From assembly GCA_032716605.1 (NCBI GenBank), contig CM064502.1:57995949-58059948 (forward strand): DNA of 64,000 nucleotides. Direction: 5' to 3'. Origin of the DNA: Paralithodes platypus. Its lineage: Eukaryota; Arthropoda; Malacostraca; Decapoda; Lithodidae. Position numbers and translations under genes: made by a program. The notes beneath the pieces are model-generated. The model was given only the letters and a program-made list of their open reading frames with translations, was not told the origin of the DNA and made no database searches. Each line of letters opens with the position of its first letter. Position 1 is the stretch's first letter. Positions 44,206 to 56,289 of the stretch are shown here, in pieces.

Positions 44206-44390
44206 AATTTTGGTGTGAGTATCCTAGGTTTGAGTCCTTGGAGTGCCACATGTATTTGTTGATTTCATTGAGTTTAGAAGTAAAGTTGTTGGTGTAATGG
44301 CTTAAGGTGCTTATGTTCTGGGTGTGGTGTCCCGGGTTCGAATCCCGGGAGGATCATATGATGCCATTAGTTTATTAAATTCTGGGTGTG
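44206..44390 (+). mobile_element. Two adjacent SINEs (family A tail, then family B)
   Basis: 44206-44292 is the B box and tail of family A (GAGTATCCTAGGTTTGAGTC ... AGTTTAGAAGTAAAGTTG). It runs directly into family B: GTTGGTGTAATGGCTTAAGG, GTTCTGGGTGTGGTGTCC, B box GGGTTCGAATCCCGGG, then AGGATCATATG. A partial repeat of the last part follows at about 44380-44410. Confidence 0.72.
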
Positions 44391-44463
44391 GTGTCCCGGG
44401 AGGACTATATGCTTTCATCAGCTTATTAAAGTAAATTTGAGTTTGTAATTGATAAGAATGGAG

Positions 44464-44690
44464 TGTTACTTATTAGATTTATAACTTTTATTTAAATGGG
44501 GTGGTACTTATTAGATTTATTACTTTTATTTAAATGGGGTGGTACTTATTAGATTTATAACTTTTATTTAAATGGGGTGGTACTTATTAGATTTATAACT
44601 TTTATTTAAATGGGGTGGTACTTATTAGATTTATAACTTTTATTTAAATGGGGTGGTACTTATTAGATTTATTACTTTTATTTTTATTGT
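44464..44690 (+). repeat. 38-bp tandem repeat, six units
   Basis: Unit: GGGGTGGTACTTATTAGATT followed by TATAACTTTTATTTAAAT; the units are nearly identical, implying recent expansion. Confidence 0.9.
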
Positions 44691-46409
44691 TTTAGTATAT
44701 TCTGGGAGATGGGGTGGGTGGGATTATGCTAGGAAGGGTAACTCTAAATTTAATGTTTTTAGCTTTAGAACTTTTATTTTATTTGTTTTTGAGTATATTC
44801 CAGGCCCACGACTGCAGCCTGAAAACTAGTACGGTCATGCATAACAGTCTCCTGCTAGTACGCAACAAGGTTGTCAATAAGTAGTGATTCCGAACGTCAG
44901 GTCCTGCCCCCCCGAGGTGCCCGGGATATAGGGATGAACGGAGAGAGCGAGAGTTTGTTTATGTAGGCTTAGCTTCGGGGTATTAATTGTTCCACTGGTA
45001 TCATTTATATTCCTTCGGAAGCAATGTTTGGAGAGTCTTGGCTCCCCCTGTATTAAGATGCGCATAAAGTTTATTCGATCTTTATATAATTTCTGGTTTG
45101 GGAAAGTCTTTCGCAACTCAAATCTAGCCAATATATCGTAGCCTTGTGCATAATTCTTTAACGGTATTTATAGCGTAATGCATAAATGTGCAGAATTTGT
45201 GTGTCTCCTAGGTTAGAGTCCTTGGAGTGCCACATGTACAGTATTTTTAATTAAATTTACTTTAGTAATATCCTTGGAGTGTGTCATGTATTTTTCATTG
45301 AGTTTAGAAGTAAAGTTGGTTGGTGAAAAAATATGAATCTATAGATCCTTCCTAAGGTGAATAAAAGCATTTAATGATCGAATAAACTGAACGCTTGCTA
45401 ATCCTGAGGGTGTTTATTAACTTAAAAGAATTTCCATCCAGGTGTTTTGGAAATATTTTAAGTTTGTAAGAGTTCTGTAAACATTGCTAACGGAGTAAAT
45501 TTATACAAATCGAACTTGACAAGGTAAAAGAAATGGGAGAGCTTTGGTTACTGATTAGTTGATTTCGTTAACTCTCCTAAGTTAAGGAAAGGAATTTATG
45601 TGCAGTGTCCAAGCTTTAACCTAATATATTTTACTGACGCAGATTTTAATGCACTATTGTAAGTTTTTGATTTTTTTTGCTCTATTGGTAAATAAAGAAA
45701 AATATGAGATGTGAATTGTATATATACCATCTAAGCCCATTATAAATTTTGATATGCTGTATTGTTCAATGGATAGTGTTAGGCTGAAAATAGAAGTACG
45801 TAGTTGTAGTAGTGACTAGTTATAAATAGTAAAATATGCTAGGAATAAGTTTGGTAAAAGATGTGATAATGATTGGTTCTATATACTGTAGTCTTTAATG
45901 TTTTTTAATTAGTGTGGCAGCTTAGTTAGAAATTTTAAAGTAAAACTTTCAAAAGAAACTAAAACACAAATGACTATATAAAGACCAAGTATATACTTGT
46001 CAAAATAGCAATTAGCAATAGTTTGAAATAGTATAAAGCAAGAGCAATTTTGGTGTAAGTGAAACTCAATTGTAGTTTGTGAGACTGAATAACTAATAAT
46101 AGGCAAATAACTGAAATAAGTTTGCAGTAAAATTTTTAATTTGATACGGTACTCACTTGAAGAATATACAGTACCTATATATTATAGTTGCAAATGGAGT
46201 ATCCCTAAGTGAAGTGTTGATATAAAACTTTTAAATTATAAATTAAATGTATAAGTAAAAGATTTACCTAGTGGTGTAATGAGTAAATTACCTGAAGTAA
46301 TTAAAAAATACTACGGGAATGGAAGCAAACCTTAATTGTCCATTTATAACTTTAGATCCTTCCTAAGCTGAGTAAAGTGGATTAATGTCTATAAATGTTG
46401 AAAAGTAGT
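44691..46409. other. Intergenic region with SINE A fragments
   Basis: 45165-45235 and 45272-45337 are partial family A SINEs on the plus strand (TAGCGTAATGCATAAATGTG; CATTGAGTTTAGAAGTAAAG). A GC-richer patch at 44850-45130 has an 85-codon minus-strand frame of unknown nature. The rest is AT-rich with nothing recognised. Confidence 0.5.
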
Positions 46410-46888
46410 TTAACCCTCCCACCCCGGCTACGCATTACATAAATATTCCCCGAAATCCGGGTGTTTTGCCCGAAAAACTTCTAGGCTAGGCTACCGTATC
46501 ATTGTTATGCTGACTGATTCCCGCGCATCCCCAAGCGTAGCTGTGTTATTTACCTGTAGAATGGCGTTAAGTAGAGCTCTCTAAGTCAAGTGCTTGATTT
46601 GTGATGATGATTTCATTGGAGATAACTTTATGGCCAAAACAGCCACTTTACACTACTTTTCGATACTTAACAACAACATACAGGCACACACGAACAAGCG
46701 ACGCTCTCCTTCTTGTGGCCGGAGATGCGGGGCGTCGGTCCAGCCGGCTGTTGTTTACATGCGTCGGACCGACGCCTCGCACACGAAGCTCACAGGCTTT
46801 CAAACAATAGTACAATGTTGTACCACCCGGGTTCCTGGGGGCAAAACATAATGGTGCACACGTGTACCACCCGGGGTTTAAGGGTTAA
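46410..46888. mobile_element. TTAA-flanked MITE, family 3 (copy 2, inverted)
   Basis: TTAA at 46410-46413 and 46885-46888. The ends CCCTCCCACCCCGG and, inverted, CCCTTAAACCCCGG are comparable to those of 6144-6632. Shared interior includes GTAGAGCTCTCTAAGTCAA and ACATGCGTCGGACC or complements. Confidence 0.72.
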
Positions 46889-49800
46889 TAGGCTGGAAGG
46901 CTAAGAATTCAATAACCAATGTTAGCCTGAAGAAAGTAAATGTTGGTCATTTATATATAGTTCAGTGAAGTCTAAGACTAGTGTTATCTATATAATTTGG
47001 GCTGAAAATATGACTGATGCTGGGAGGAATTTGCCTATACAATAAGATACCCTGGCTGACTCTTCCCAAATGCTAGAAATATTAGCTTCTATTACTCTAG
47101 TACAGTACCAGATATCTGAAAGTAAATTTAGTCAGATTATTGTAGATTTCTGTAAACTCTAATTGGTCATTGGGAATACTGTACATATATGGGATATATA
47201 GCTGTATTTAGGAGGGAGGATTGAAAAATAGTTATAAATTTTACAGTATATGTTTAAAATACTTGGAATCTGAAAGTTACATTTGTTATTTTTGCTTATG
47301 GTTGAAACTTTGTTATAAGTTATGAGAAGAGTAGTTATTAATACAGCACTGTACCTAATATATGGTAATAAGGATTGTTTCATGGTACTAGGGAAGACTG
47401 ATGGAGATAGTGATGCCTTGGTCTATAGTACAGTATGAAAGTTAGATTTTAGTTATAGGTATAATCAATAGGGTTTTAGTTCATAGTTTTATAGAATTAC
47501 TACTACATTAGGTATAATTAATAAACTTTTAGTTAGTTCATAGTTTTATTGAATGATTAGTAAGATTGGTATAAGTTTAGTTCATACATAGTTTTTATAC
47601 AATTATTACTAAATTTGTAAAGGGCTTGTTTGTTATATTTATGATTTATGTATTTATTTGTCTGTTTAACATAGAGCTAAAAATGTCACTAACCCATGGT
47701 GTATTAATCCTTTTGGAATGCAATATATTTTTCCATATTCTGGCTTTTTGACAAATTTGAGCAGTTTAAGAGGGACCTTGGAGAGTGTAAAGGGCAATGA
47801 CTAGATGAAGCTTCTGACTCTCACAGGCCCTACCTAAGCTGAATAAATAATCTATTAGCCAGAATAAAGGAAGTAATTGTATACTGAAAGTTTAAGGTGC
47901 AAGTTCTGTTTGTATAGATGATTAAAGTTTACTTTTTGAGATGCAGTTGTAGATTATTCATAATTATTCTGATTGAGTTTTAATATGGACAACTTGATAC
48001 TTCAATAAAAAGAAATTCATAATAAAATATTGGTTGCAAAATAGACTTTGAAATTAAAAGTAATTAAATGTATACACCCCATAGTTTGGGTTTGCCAACT
48101 TGAGACTGAGCCCGCACAGGGAGTTTAACATTTAAATAAATATCATTTTTGGAATATTTGAGCGTTTGTCCAAAGACTGAAAATGTAAAGTAATGAAATT
48201 GGGTATTTATGTATATACTCCGGCACATACCCCATAGCTGGGGTTGGCAGACTTGAGACAGAGCCCAAATGGAAATTAAAATTTAATTAAATCTTAGTGT
48301 TTGTCAAAATACTTTGCAATTAAAGTAATTTATTTGGGAATTTGTATATACTCAGGCACATACCCCATAGGTGGGGTTGGCCAACTTGAGACGGCAGGAA
48401 AAATTATATCTATATACTCGGGTCCAATTGCAATTTTCCTAAAAAATAATAAAATAGAAGTACTAGAAATTTTGCAATATTTAAGTGTTCATTTTTCTAT
48501 TGTCGACTCAAAGTTGTCTTTATTAATACTGGATATAGAAGTTCTGCATATTTTTCTACAACTGCATAATACAGTAATGAAGTCTTTAATGGAATGATTT
48601 TTTAGAATGTGCAATTTTTGTATATGTTTGAGGACTAATTAAGTATTGATTTATGAAGGCAATGTAATTCCCTCTGAAAATATGTCATGGTATATTTAAG
48701 AGGAAAATTATATATGCTTTAAAAATGATTCAGTTTTTACCACCATACACTCTTTGCTCAAGAGCTGGGGTAGGATGGGTGTCCTGATTACCGGGGACTT
48801 AAACAAAACCATACTTAAAATAATCTTTAATATATATTTATACAAAAATGAAAATATATGAAGTAGAAATTATTTTACTCTATATACTTTAGTAGATTTT
48901 GTCGAGGACTGTCTACTTGACATCACTAAAAGTTTGCACATTCTAAAATTTATTCCGTTGAGATACTCTTTAGCCATAAATAAGTACATGCTATGGAATG
49001 TATTGAACCTATTGGAGAAAAAGTAATTTAGGATACAGCATAAGATTTGTATGCAGTGTTTTAAAGTTATATTAATAGAAAATGCCCACTGAAATCTAAC
49101 CGATTAAATATTTATGGAAATTTACTTTTGCATTTTGATATATATTAATGTCCCTTGATTTTTGTGATGGTATTTATATTGATATTGCAAAGAAAATAGA
49201 CTGCTTACAAATTGGGTTCTGTATTTTAATATATGATAGGCCAATCTTCTTGAAACTCTAAAAGGCTAGAAGAAATGGGCTGAAACTTTCCTATCTTATT
49301 CCCTGGGTGACTCTTCCCAAATTATGAAAATCCCATGCTTGATTACTGTTTATTGATAATGGTAAAGAATATTGGGCAATTATAAAAGACTATTCTATTA
49401 TAATTAAGCCAGATATCTTTGCCACTAAGATTAATAATGAGTAATCACTTTATGTGAGAGTTCTATGACTTTGGAAGAGTTGACCAGGAAATAGATGTGG
49501 TAATGCAGTTTAGTTACTTTAGCCTTTTTAGTTAACCCATTGATGAATATGAATCACTAAGTTAATTTTAGTTACCGGACTATTATATGCAGCTTAAGAA
49601 GACTGTTGAGCAATGAGAGGGGTAATAGTAATTTATTAACCCTTGAGATTGATCTGTTACTTCCTAAGCTGAATATAATTGAATGCTAGCCAATATTCCC
49701 AAAGTGCATCATATTTGAATTGGTTTAGAATTTTGGCCTTTATATATTTACTGCTATAATTACTGAAAGTGATTATCAGCCCCTTGATAAATATGAGTAA

Positions 49801-52120
49801 GTTAATTCTGGATATTTGATTATTTTCTTAATGATAACTTAAGTGCATAGAATTTGTCTTAGCCAGCATGACTTGTTAATTCTGGCTATTGGATGATTTT
49901 ATTAAGATTTGGAAGGATCTTGGTCGAATTGAGTTTTGAAGTTTTTCTGAAGTGCATACAATTTCTGCTTAGCCAGCATGACTTATTCTTTTATGAGAGG
50001 GTTAAAGGTTCATGATTCCATTGGTATACTTATTTTTGCTCATGAGTGTACTGTATCATGTAAGCAATGGTTTGGCTGCATTTATGTAGGTTTAAAACTT
50101 TATATCTTTAGTTTGCATATTTAAATGTAGTTTGTCTATCACGGACTGAAAAAAATTTGCCAAAATACCTTAAAGATTTAAAAATAGCTGGTTGATTTAA
50201 AGTATTTAAATTGGTAAAAATATATTTTAAGATGCATATGCCATTTATGAAAATACATACTTTGTTTGCATGGTAAGTGAAAATATCACTTAACATGCAA
50301 AGAAAGTAATATTATTTTCATAAATAAATCTCCACAAATTGCCAGCAAGAATCTTGAGATAGAAAAGTGTTTGCGGTGTGAAATGTTTGGGTTTCACCCC
50401 ATATACTTTTGACTGATTTCCCCAGAATTTTGCCTCTGGACTTAGCAAATTTCTGGGGGGGGGTGACTGAATTTTTTCAAAGTCCAGTGGAACTTACCAA
50501 AATTTCAGTAGTGTAAACTTTGGAACATTTCAAAAGTCTAGTTCTGATCTGGACTTGTGAAATTTTCCAAAGTCCAAACCAATGATTCTTTCCAGAGTCC
50601 AGTCTATGACTGGACTTTGGAAAATTTTGCATGTCCACAGTTCTGATCTGTTTGGAGCGGCAAAATTTTGCAAAGTGTCTGCTAACTGAATTCTAAATTC
50701 CATTCATTTTTTGGACTTTTGGCTATATATATATATATTTTTTTTTACTTTAACAAATACCAAAATACTCTGAATATTTAAATCCCATTCATTACAGTAA
50801 GAGTCCAGCCTTTGGTATGAACCTAAGGTGAACTGTATCCTATTACATGTATAATAAAACAAAATATGGTATTCAAAACTTTTACTGAATTTCCAAATAT
50901 TACACGACTTAATTGTGATTGAATTACTAAAGTCTTCAAGCACCTTTCAATGAACTTTACTTATAGTAACTACTAGTTCCATCACTTACAAACATTAGGC
51001 TTTGGGATTATCAACAACTATAGTCTGCTGTTTTAAATTGATATACATGTGAACAATTATAGATTTTTAAAGCATTGGTGAAAATTATTTTTATAAAGCA
51101 GCATTGACTAAAGTCATTGGACATGACAAATTAAAATTTAAAACTCCCAAAGACGATGAGGGCAAAATAACTTCGGAAACTTAAGTTACTAAAAGGTTTT
51201 ACTGTAATTTCTTTGGATACTGTATATTTTTTACCTGACTATTATAATGAACAAAAACCTTTTAAACTTATTGTTATTTCTGTCTAATAAAATTGACCTG
51301 GTATATATTTTCTCAATAAACCTTGTAACATTTGGCTTTGCCAAATTATAATGTAAAACTTAAAAAATAAACAAACTAAAACTTGGACTACACAAGATAC
51401 TCAAAGGAACTAATTAAAATTGCTATGGAAATAACTTAATAAACTTCATGGATACAATGGACAACTGGTTCAAGTGACTGATTCATATAAATAATCATGG
51501 ACTTAACAAGAATATAAATTTCTGCGTGGCTTAGAGACTGGCATCAGTGTACAATTTTACATTTACCAATAATATGGAGACTCATTAAACTGAGTAAAGA
51601 TTAATAAAAGTATAACTAAATAAAGGAATGTGCATGAGTATATACTGATAATTAATTATACAAATAAAAGAAGGCATCAATTATTGGTACCGAGAAATAC
51701 AACATAGTAAGGACCTAAGTAAATATGCCATACCTATATTGCTATTTAATGTTTCATCAATAAATTTAAAACTAAGCAAACCAAAACTGGGACTAAGTCA
51801 AAATTGCTATGTGGAAACAAATTATAGCCTATCGGACAAATATTACCATAATCAAAACTAAAAGAACTTATCAACATTGTGGAAGCTATGCTTGAGCACC
51901 AAAATCAAGCATCAACAGGTATCTAATGACTGGACGCTCAAGACAACTAAATGCACACAATAATGACTAACCTAATTTTTTTTTAGAAATTCAGTTATTC
52001 AAACCAATAGACCTAAACTCTAAAAATAAACAAACTGAGAATAGACAATATAAAGACATAAGCAACTCACATTAAAATAAGCAAAATCCACTCCTTCAAT
52101 ACCAGAGAGGTCCTTTTTAT
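46889..52120. other. AT-rich intergenic region with local repeats
   Basis: No gene recognised. 48060-48400 holds three tandem ~140-150-bp units, each with CATACCCCATAGCTGGGGTT-like sequence and a CTTGAGACNGAGCCC block; related single copies are at 15.8 and 62.94 kb. 48728-48800 repeats 43710-43780 (CAGTTTTTACCACCATACAC). 50555-50630 contains an inverted pair around TTCCAAAGTCCA and TGGACTTTGGAAAATTTT. Partial ~265-bp repeats lie near 51350, 51765 and 52015. Confidence 0.5.
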
Positions 52121-52129
52121 AATCTTCTG

Positions 52130-52330
52130 ACAGCAAGACTATTTTATTCAGCTTAGGAAGGACCTCCAGCAAAAAATAAGGCTTCAATATAATCTCTACC
52201 AACTCTTTTAACCACTTTATTCAGCTTAGGAAGGACCTCTAGCCAAAAATAAGGCTTCAATATATCTCAACCACTTTATTCAGCTTAGGAAGGACCTCTA
52301 GCCAAAAATAAGGCTTCAATATCTCAACCA
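52130..52330 (+). repeat. ~67-bp tandem repeat, three units
   Basis: ACTTTATTCAGCTTAGGAAG and GACCTCTAGCCAAAAATAAG recur three times with a CTTCAATAT end. The core is the dispersed GCTTAGGAAGGACCT word. Confidence 0.85.
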
Positions 52331-52988
52331 ACCCTTTTAACCACCAATCTTCAAAATATAGCCACAATACAAATCTAGCACACATCGCTGGTACTCAAAG
52401 GGTTAACAGACAAACAATGTACAATGATAGCCAAGTTACTGTACTGTCAAGATGTGTCAATCATGAAGGGGTTAAGCAAACTATATAGGATAAGCAACAT
52501 AACGCTAAACATTCAGGAAACTAACATATCCAAACAAAACAATTGATAAAACTAAAAACAAACTGACAAGCAAAGAAAAGGGAGCAACAACAGGAGGCAT
52601 TTCAAAAGTAGAGAAAATATCAAAGTAAACTATTCAAGCAAACAAGAGCTTATCAAATATATACCCATACACATGCAAAACCTATTTTTTTTTTTTTCTA
52701 TAGGAGTGAGGGAGACAAAAAGCAAAACTGCCTGTAGCGAGTGTTTCCCCCAGAGTTGAACGAGTGACAGGGCCAAAATCAAGGGACGTTCGAACCAAAA
52801 TGCCAGCACACACTGAGCAATTGAAGTCATAAGAACAGGGAAATACTGATTCTGGGAGAGAGTTCCAATGACAAAGCAAACTACTCAAATCAAGCCATAC
52901 GTGTCTAACCAATATATAAAGTACCCAAGCAAAGAACAATACAATCAATATATTCACAAGTAAACACCAACTATAGAAATGCATAATA

Positions 52989-53231
52989 GTACACGACAAA
53001 GTACAGTGGTGCTAATAAGTCATGTCTCGGCACCAAGTATATTTTGATCAATAATTCGTATCACCAATATCAAAGCTTCATTTCTTCATATCGAGTGATA
53101 TATACAAACATGTTCCTACACTTACCCACCCTATTCAACATCTGACAGACATTAATACAGCACAGAGCGAGCCAAACGTAATGACAGCTGGGACATGACT
53201 TATTAGCGCCACCGTACACGACAAAGTACAA
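52989..53231. mobile_element. MITE with GCTAATAAGTCATGTC ends and a 17-bp flanking direct repeat
   Basis: The left end GTGGTGCTAATAAGTCATGT and the inverted right end GGTGGCGCTAATAAGTCATG are clearly related. GTACACGACAAAGTACA (17 bp) occurs immediately outside both ends (52989-53005 and 53215-53231). TA dinucleotides at the junctions would also fit a Tc1/mariner-type element. A diverged inverted relative is at 2201-2400. Confidence 0.7.
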
Positions 53232-53566
53232 CAAAGCCAACAACTGTAGATAATAATAATAATAATAGGCTGGTACTGTATTGTACGAGCGCCAATTCTC
53301 AAAGATGATTCACGAGCGCTCGCATTAACTTCAATTTTTCAAAAAAAAAATATATGTTTATAGTCATCAGTACAGTAACTATGATCCGCAGTATCATAAG
53401 CCTTCAGAAATAAGTGCGACTTCACTGGTTTATTAAAAGCATCAACACAAGCCAACTGCTTAAGTAACTGGAAGTTGATTGAATAGATGCAATTGATGGA
53501 ACATACATTATGATAAACAAAGCAACCAAAAACAAAAAGATTATGAATATACAGTACAGTACTTAC

Positions 53567-53656
53567 ATTTCTTAAAGCAGTAGAGGCCGGGACCAGGCAG
53601 CCATACCACCACGGCAACAGCCAACAGATTCTTGCCACATCATAGGAACACTTGAC
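53567..53656 (-). CDS. Tentative internal exon, 30 codons, unknown product
   Basis: On the minus strand a strong acceptor (TTTTTTTTCTTTTCAG) precedes and a perfect donor GTAAGT follows an exactly 90-nt segment. One frame (phase 0 at both ends) is open: it starts VKCSYDVARICWLL and is rich in Trp, Cys and aliphatic residues, so a membrane segment is possible; the other two frames have stops. No family recognised. It could be an exon of an untranslated RNA. Confidence 0.4.
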
Positions 53657-53845
53657 CTGAAAAGAAAAAAAATGTAACAACTTGCATTTTATTCCTAAAG
53701 TTAGTCAGTAGCCAATTTTAATATCATCCAAAACTGGGACGACACAATATAAAGACAAAAAACAACTAATCAAAGTCAATACAGTACAGGTATGTGGAAC
53801 AAAATATTTAGCAAAAACAAATATGAAACATAATACACAAAACAT

Positions 53846-54172
53846 AAATTCCTCACTTAACCCCTTCACCGCCATTATTATTTTCATCGTATTCTGGATT
53901 TATGTATGTACACTCGGTCAAAAAAGTATCTGCACCCCTACGCTGATCATCAGGTGTGTACAACTCGATAGGGTTGCTACCTCTGCCTGCAACTATATCC
54001 ATGTGTCAGAGACGATCGGATATAGTTGCAGGCAGAGGTACCAACCCTATCGAGCTGTACACACCTGATGATCAGCGTAGGGGTGCAGATACTTTTTGGA
54101 CCGAGTGTACATACATAAATCCAGAATACGATGAAAATAACAATAGCGGTGAAGGGGTCAAGTGAGGAATTT
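53846..54172. repeat. Giant hairpin 1: 155-bp arms, 17-nt loop
   Basis: 53846-54000 and 54018-54172 are reverse complements with no gaps and about six mismatches (about 96% identity). The arms begin AAATTCCTCACTTAACCCC and end AACTATATCC. Internal sequence TACACTCGGTCAAAAAAGTA then TCTGCACCCC looks like a Tc1/mariner-type end, and TTAACCCCTTCACCG like a TTAA MITE end (TCAA in the other arm). No coding frame. Confidence 0.93.
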
Positions 54173-54250
54173 TGAAGCAGAGAGAATTTTGTTCACTAAT
54201 TTATAAAGTGTAATCATTAAAAACATTAAACCATGATAATAAATACTGGA

Positions 54251-54520
54251 AATGCTATAGTGTATTCGTTAAAACTACGCCAAACCTCTTGAAAACTAAC
54301 CTCTAGACCTGATCACGCTCTAAGGAAAGAAAATTTGAGCTATGCAGCGTTGGGAACTTCTCACCGAGGCACTATGCACTCCATGTCATAGCGCCTCGGT
54401 GAGAAGTTTCCAACGCTGCATAGGTCAATTTTTCTTGGGAGATCTCCTTAGAACGTGATCAGGTCTAGAGGTTAGTACTCAAGAGCTTTGGCCGACTTTT
54501 AATAAATAGACTATAGCATT
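54251..54520. repeat. Giant hairpin 2: ~126/134-bp arms
   Basis: Left arm 54251-54376 and right arm 54387-54520 are complementary, sharing AATGCTATAGT, ACTAACCTCTAGACCTGATC and TATGCAGCGTTGGGAACTTC-type blocks, with one ~8-nt insertion in the right arm and a 10-nt loop. It starts only 78 bp after hairpin 1 and is unrelated in sequence. Confidence 0.88.
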
Positions 54521-54650
54521 GTAAGTACCAGTGTCATGCCTTAAACTTTTACTGTGGCTACTAATACACTATTTTAATCAGTTAAAAAAGGGCCTCCAGC
54601 AATTAACAAGCTTCAAACTATTTAAATATTTTTAGTATCACAGATCCTTC

Positions 54651-55070
54651 TTAACCCGTACAGCCCCAGCGACGCGTCGGCGATGTATGCAACGCACAGC
54701 CCCAGAGACGCGTCTGACGCGTCACCCTAATTGCGCCGACCGTAACCTCAGGTGTAGCCACTCAAGAGGGCTCAGATTTGTATGGAAGTCATATTAAAAA
54801 CCCCGAGAACCAGCAAATAATGTTACAGGAACATTATTTGCCGTTTCTCTTGGTTTTTAATACGATAAGAGTTTTTCCGTACATTTTGGTAGCATGCCCA
54901 GTAGCCTTCTTTGCAGTTGTCACATTTCTCGGAGGTTTCTTCTCTCATTTTGTGTTTTTTTACTACAGTACTGTGTCCCCTGTTGTGATCCTCACAGCAT
55001 ACCCTGCATCGTGTGGTATTTGTAGTGCTTCTATGATAGTCAGACATTTGGACTATATAACATCCTAACC
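54651..55070 (-). pseudogene. Decayed piggyBac 3' end (zinc-binding tail plus terminus), family B
   Basis: TTAA at 54651-54654 is followed by about 130 bp nearly identical to the GC-rich end of the family B MITEs (CCCGTACAGCCCCAGCGACG). Further in, a minus-strand frame ending at about 54823 reads TRCRVCCEDH, then REETSEKCDNCKEGYWACY: Cys-x2-Cys ... Cys-x2-Cys-x6-Cys, like the C-terminal Cys-rich domain of piggyBac transposases. Its position, pointing toward the terminus, is as expected for a transposase 3' end. The DDE domain is absent and the frame is interrupted near 55080. An inverted pair around AGCAAATAATGTT lies in the 3' UTR. Confidence 0.5.
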
Positions 55071-55235
55071 CATTCTGTAATCTCTAGGTCTATAATTATA
55101 TTCTATCTATATTTACAAACAATTTTGAAGTTTAAGAAGGATCTGTGACACTATAAATGCTTAAGTACTGTAGATACTATCAAGCTTCTTAATTGCTGGA
55201 GGAACTTTTTGAACTGATTAAAAATGTCTATTAGT

Positions 55236-55332
55236 AGCGACAGTCAACAAATACATGTGGCACTCCAAGGACTCAAACCTAGGATGCTCACACAAAAATT
55301 CCGCGCATTTATGCATTACGCTATCAACACAG
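55236..55332 (-). mobile_element. SINE family A
   Basis: CAACAAATACATGTGGCACT, an inverted B box GGACTCAAACC, and GCATTACGCTATCAACACAG match family A on the minus strand. Confidence 0.7.
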
Positions 55333-55712
55333 AAGTGAGAAATTCCAAAGGATGTCTAGGTCAATTTTGGTTGGGAATCTTGCTTGACTGTCGGCGTCCT
55401 CTAGAAGGCAACAAATATAGAACATAGCTAAGCCGGCACTAGAGCCAGCCCTATTACCTATCCCCTATGCAACCACTGAGGCGTCCTATACAGCTAAACC
55501 CATACGGTACCAGCTACATATTTTCATTTCATTTCAGCTTAGACGATTTTGTGAAGCTTAGGAAAGATATATATGGTAGCTTAAAGGATTAATTGAGACC
55601 ATTTAAATCAAGTCATGTCATACATACATACATAAAATTTTAAGACTGAGTGTTCCACACATAAGTGCAGTTTCAGTCTCTTGTCCTAATGGCGGCGTTG
55701 CAGGCAACCCTG

Positions 55713-56249
55713 TTAACCTCTGAAGTGCGCATGGGGGTAATTAGACACCTCTGCCTGTGCGCATGTATTTGAGCTGTTTCCATCACTAAAATATTCATTT
55801 TACCATAAATAGCATTAATACTTATCCATATGCGCCTATTATAGGTTGATTATAAAGGTATTAACCTGTTACAACAATAGCCAGACCTATGAGAGTTCCG
55901 TATGGAGCTCAGTGGTCTGGTCTACATAACTAACTGTTACAACAATAAAAACAAGTGAAAACACCGTTTGGATGGTCAAAATCGGCGATACAGGGCGGGA
56001 GTTACATAATGTATGGGTGAGGCAACCTCCTTTCCCGCCAATTTCCCCCAAGGCTGGAGAGACACTGTCGATCGATACTCTCTCTCTCTCTCTTGCACTC
56101 GCTTGCTAACAGTGATGACAATGCCCTGCTTGCAACTCGCTAATATTAGCACGAAAATATACCTCAGAATAAGGGAATAACAGGAAAAATAGGTGATAAC
56201 TGAAGGAGGGGAGGTAGAGGAGTGATATTTTGCATGGCTCAGGGGCAAA

Positions 56250-56289
<40 letters not shown>

